Source: an uncultured Eubacteriales bacterium | GTDB lineage: Bacteria; Bacillota; Clostridia; Oscillospirales; Acutalibacteraceae | Direction: 5' to 3' | Assembly (NCBI GenBank): GCA_934630515.1 | Contig: CAKTVV010000007.1 | Location: forward strand, 62,001 to 126,000 | DNA: 64,000 nt | In this document: positions 63,301 to 64,000 of the stretch, one piece after another | Numbering within the stretch: the first letter of the stretch is position 1 | Layout of the letters: every line of letters begins with the position of its first letter | Translations under genes and position numbers: made by a program | The notes under the pieces: generated by a model | What the model was told of the DNA's origin: nothing | What the model saw: the letters and a program-made list of their open reading frames with translations, nothing else | Databases searched by the model: none

Positions 63301-63985
63301 TCTGCAGATTAAACGCATCCGCCGTCAGCAGCTTGGTGCATCCGGCATAGAAATGGAAGAATGCGTCCCGCTCCAGCAGCTCCCGGGCGAAATGGTTCTC
63401 CAGCTTGCAAGCTGCGGCGATCTCCTCCGCACAGCCTGCGCCGTTGAGCACATTGCCGTTCCACGCCAGATAATAGCTGCCGTTTTCCTTCACTACCGTG
63501 ATCTTGGAATACCGGTCACGGGTGTAGCCCGCCTTGGAGAACACCACCTCATACTTACCCTTATAGAGTACCTTGACGGCGACGGTATTCTCGTTCCCGT
63601 TATAACCGTTCACCCGGCAGAAACGGATAGAATTCTCATCGTTCAGATCGTAGGAGTAAGCCGTGGTCAGACCGAAATAGGTTTCCGCATAGGACGCCTC
63701 CCGGCAGCGCACAAGATATCCGCTGGACAGAGGATAAGTCCGCCGGGATATCAGTTCAAAAGCGGAGCCATCGGCATTCGCCGCCGTCGTGTGCAGGGCA
63801 TACCGCCCCTCCCCGTCGGTATCCAGCGTATTCTTCTCCGTGTCAGTGAGCATCAGCCATTCGGAGCCGTCCGAAAGCGTCACCGGAGTACCCTTTTCCG
63901 CCGCAGAAACAAACGGCACACCGGGATACCAGACCGCTGCCAGCAGGGCGATACTGCAAACCATAGCCAATACTTTCTGTTTCAT
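60371..63985 (-). CDS. Giant secreted LamG-like protein
   Basis: 1204 residues (1205 from the ATG at 63988). Signal peptide (about 1-29, FVSAAEKG), then at least two or three concanavalin/LamG-like beta-sandwich stretches (about 40-220, 260-430, 690-1130), separated by a coiled-helical stretch (about 440-680) with a repeating ALPAPE/AVGAPA/QLPQPA linker. No LPXTG or S-layer anchor is seen. Probably a substrate-binding surface protein. It is the first gene of the cluster in this window, 28 nt before the binding protein gene. Confidence 0.78.
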   Translation of the reverse strand: MKQKVLAMVCSIALLAAVWYPGVPFVSAAEKGTPVTLSDGSEWLMLTDTEKNTLDTDGEGRYALHTTAANADGSAFELISRRTYPLSSGYLVRCREASYAETYFGLTTAYSYDLNDENSIRFCRVNGYNGNENTVAVKVLYKGKYEVVFSKAGYTRDRYSKITVVKENGSYYLAWNGNVLNGAGCAEEIAAACKLENHFARELLERDAFFHFYAGCTKLLTADAFNLQMEKSYNDGFLTASLDGYGNDDNNSATMVKANAVSGTADTEAGIYTASLQNTGSSSIASMAPITTLDEEGNSPEFHMECYIKDHNTAGQQWFGITLSTDPTFSDGTEKTFYFVQLANMGGVHCGYFDGSTWKTYFGANNNLFNNNDPADSQKNYYFGKADGKVYLYVYGAGLISKAAAFKIDDFSAFAGKPVYVRFHNRSVTAGATTSVTLKPSAAAEISGRLAHLNELLEQQPATLEEGEEILAAYDADPYRYAVSAEKIAAAESVRLFVLEKRQEALKKAIKALKAQIDALPAPEEVTTAHKDAIKAAFTAYIALGDNRGALDTAYAEKLEQVIAALTAVDEEFAAMRRTADEFYDRVKAVGAPADITLANFEEKNTAVTELRTIYNGMEDFQLYIVDQAAVELLSALEERLAALKPAYAVAQAIEQLPQPADIAYTDETAVVTVRRAYNDLTDKSVIAPALLEKLQACEAAVDADKLRSLDWYSASYGVEYTGDLENAYTFTSTRDTLTGDVYATTTKTFDAAASALYWVGMGCGSGQFAFMGLSAETKNAGLTNKAADTVSFILRPSGSTLAVTFFDKAGESERVANIPGFDFDALHRFAFTRQDGHWYLVIDGQVCDGYSYARLDSFMEQYGAAAHFFIGGRNGFSAANVTILDKNASTAKNGWDFSVPYGCTAETTTGSASLKMPAGTQAVHQTKLENLQNWSVNINLNMVRKGCVTYVGFLKDKTPAGNSSSDLDNGIVLMLYNRPAAGDNRTHILLKMDGKTMTYGAYEPAIVDADYFTLSVVKASDGHYYLQISWISGKVLVKFDRSNALYRHLLADSLVENGAYFTVTTNYASEVDLEFVYEEKQDVFEDTAAATAFILELEKNLPALKKLDKAAYQRMYELWEQLDFSSRNNVAGDLLDDELAYNALTVIKNFQNQSFERYVYKRSQQVLNKAELEALLQECEDDTEGQYEVSYEDGHIIFSNIRN

Positions 63986-64000
63986 CATTCGCTCCGTTCT

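Overview
The window is one contiguous piece of a GC-rich (high-50s %) Clostridia chromosome. The gene content points to a spore-forming gut-type Oscillospirales (Ruminococcaceae/Acutalibacteraceae-like) bacterium: RNase J, FMN- and SAM-riboswitch-controlled ribU and metK, a T-box alaS, a divergent topoisomerase IV pair, and sporulation genes (yunB, a SpoIIQ-like peptidase, an alpha/beta-type SASP). Family placement is inferred from protein flavour only. No rRNA, tRNA, CRISPR array, insertion sequence or prophage was seen.

1-16 kb is housekeeping. A truncated RNase J (-) sits behind a strong promoter and a folded leader. It is followed by RNase HI (+), a lipoprotein (-) behind a structured leader with its own terminator, FMN riboswitch-ribU and SAM riboswitch-metK (both +), and then a minus-strand operon alaS-hinT-exonuclease-yunB-ligA that starts with a T-box and ends in a terminator shared with metK. 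A small membrane protein, spoIIQ-like, a siroheme-synthase-type dehydrogenase and secG follow.

16-34 kb: parE-parC (-) diverge from a four-gene ABC operon (+, GldA/F/G-like plus DUF4340). A nine-gene minus operon then runs from a strong promoter near 34.1 kb: proS, cyclophilin, YkgJ-like Cys protein, cyclophilin lipoprotein, alpha/beta hydrolase, membrane-fused murF, ddl, HPr-kinase-like protein and PqqD-like protein. It ends at a hairpin near 25.55 kb.

34-39 kb: a membrane GGDEF protein, a Wzz-like protein fused to a P-loop-less kinase-like domain, a Cys-rich conserved protein and a SASP.

39-64 kb is a single-direction carbohydrate locus of 15 genes (-), whose promoter is probably to the right of the window. 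In transcription order it encodes a giant secreted LamG-like protein, a 974-residue binding protein with two permeases, an NHL/TPR membrane protein, a YIP1-like protein and a DUF5696 protein, then two more permeases and a second binding protein, then a cytoplasmic beta-helix protein, a WbsX/GH99-like protein, a membrane-anchored beta-helix paralogue, a metallophosphoesterase and a GH106-like glycosidase. It looks like capture at the surface, import by two ATPase-less ABC systems (a shared ATPase encoded elsewhere is inferred) and cleavage inside the cell. The NHL-YIP1-DUF5696 block between the two transporters is the strongest candidate for an undescribed system. Three non-coding candidates also stand out: the attenuator-like leader at 3.37-3.57 kb, a possible forespore sRNA at 15.8-15.9 kb, and an inverted repeat over the parE promoter.
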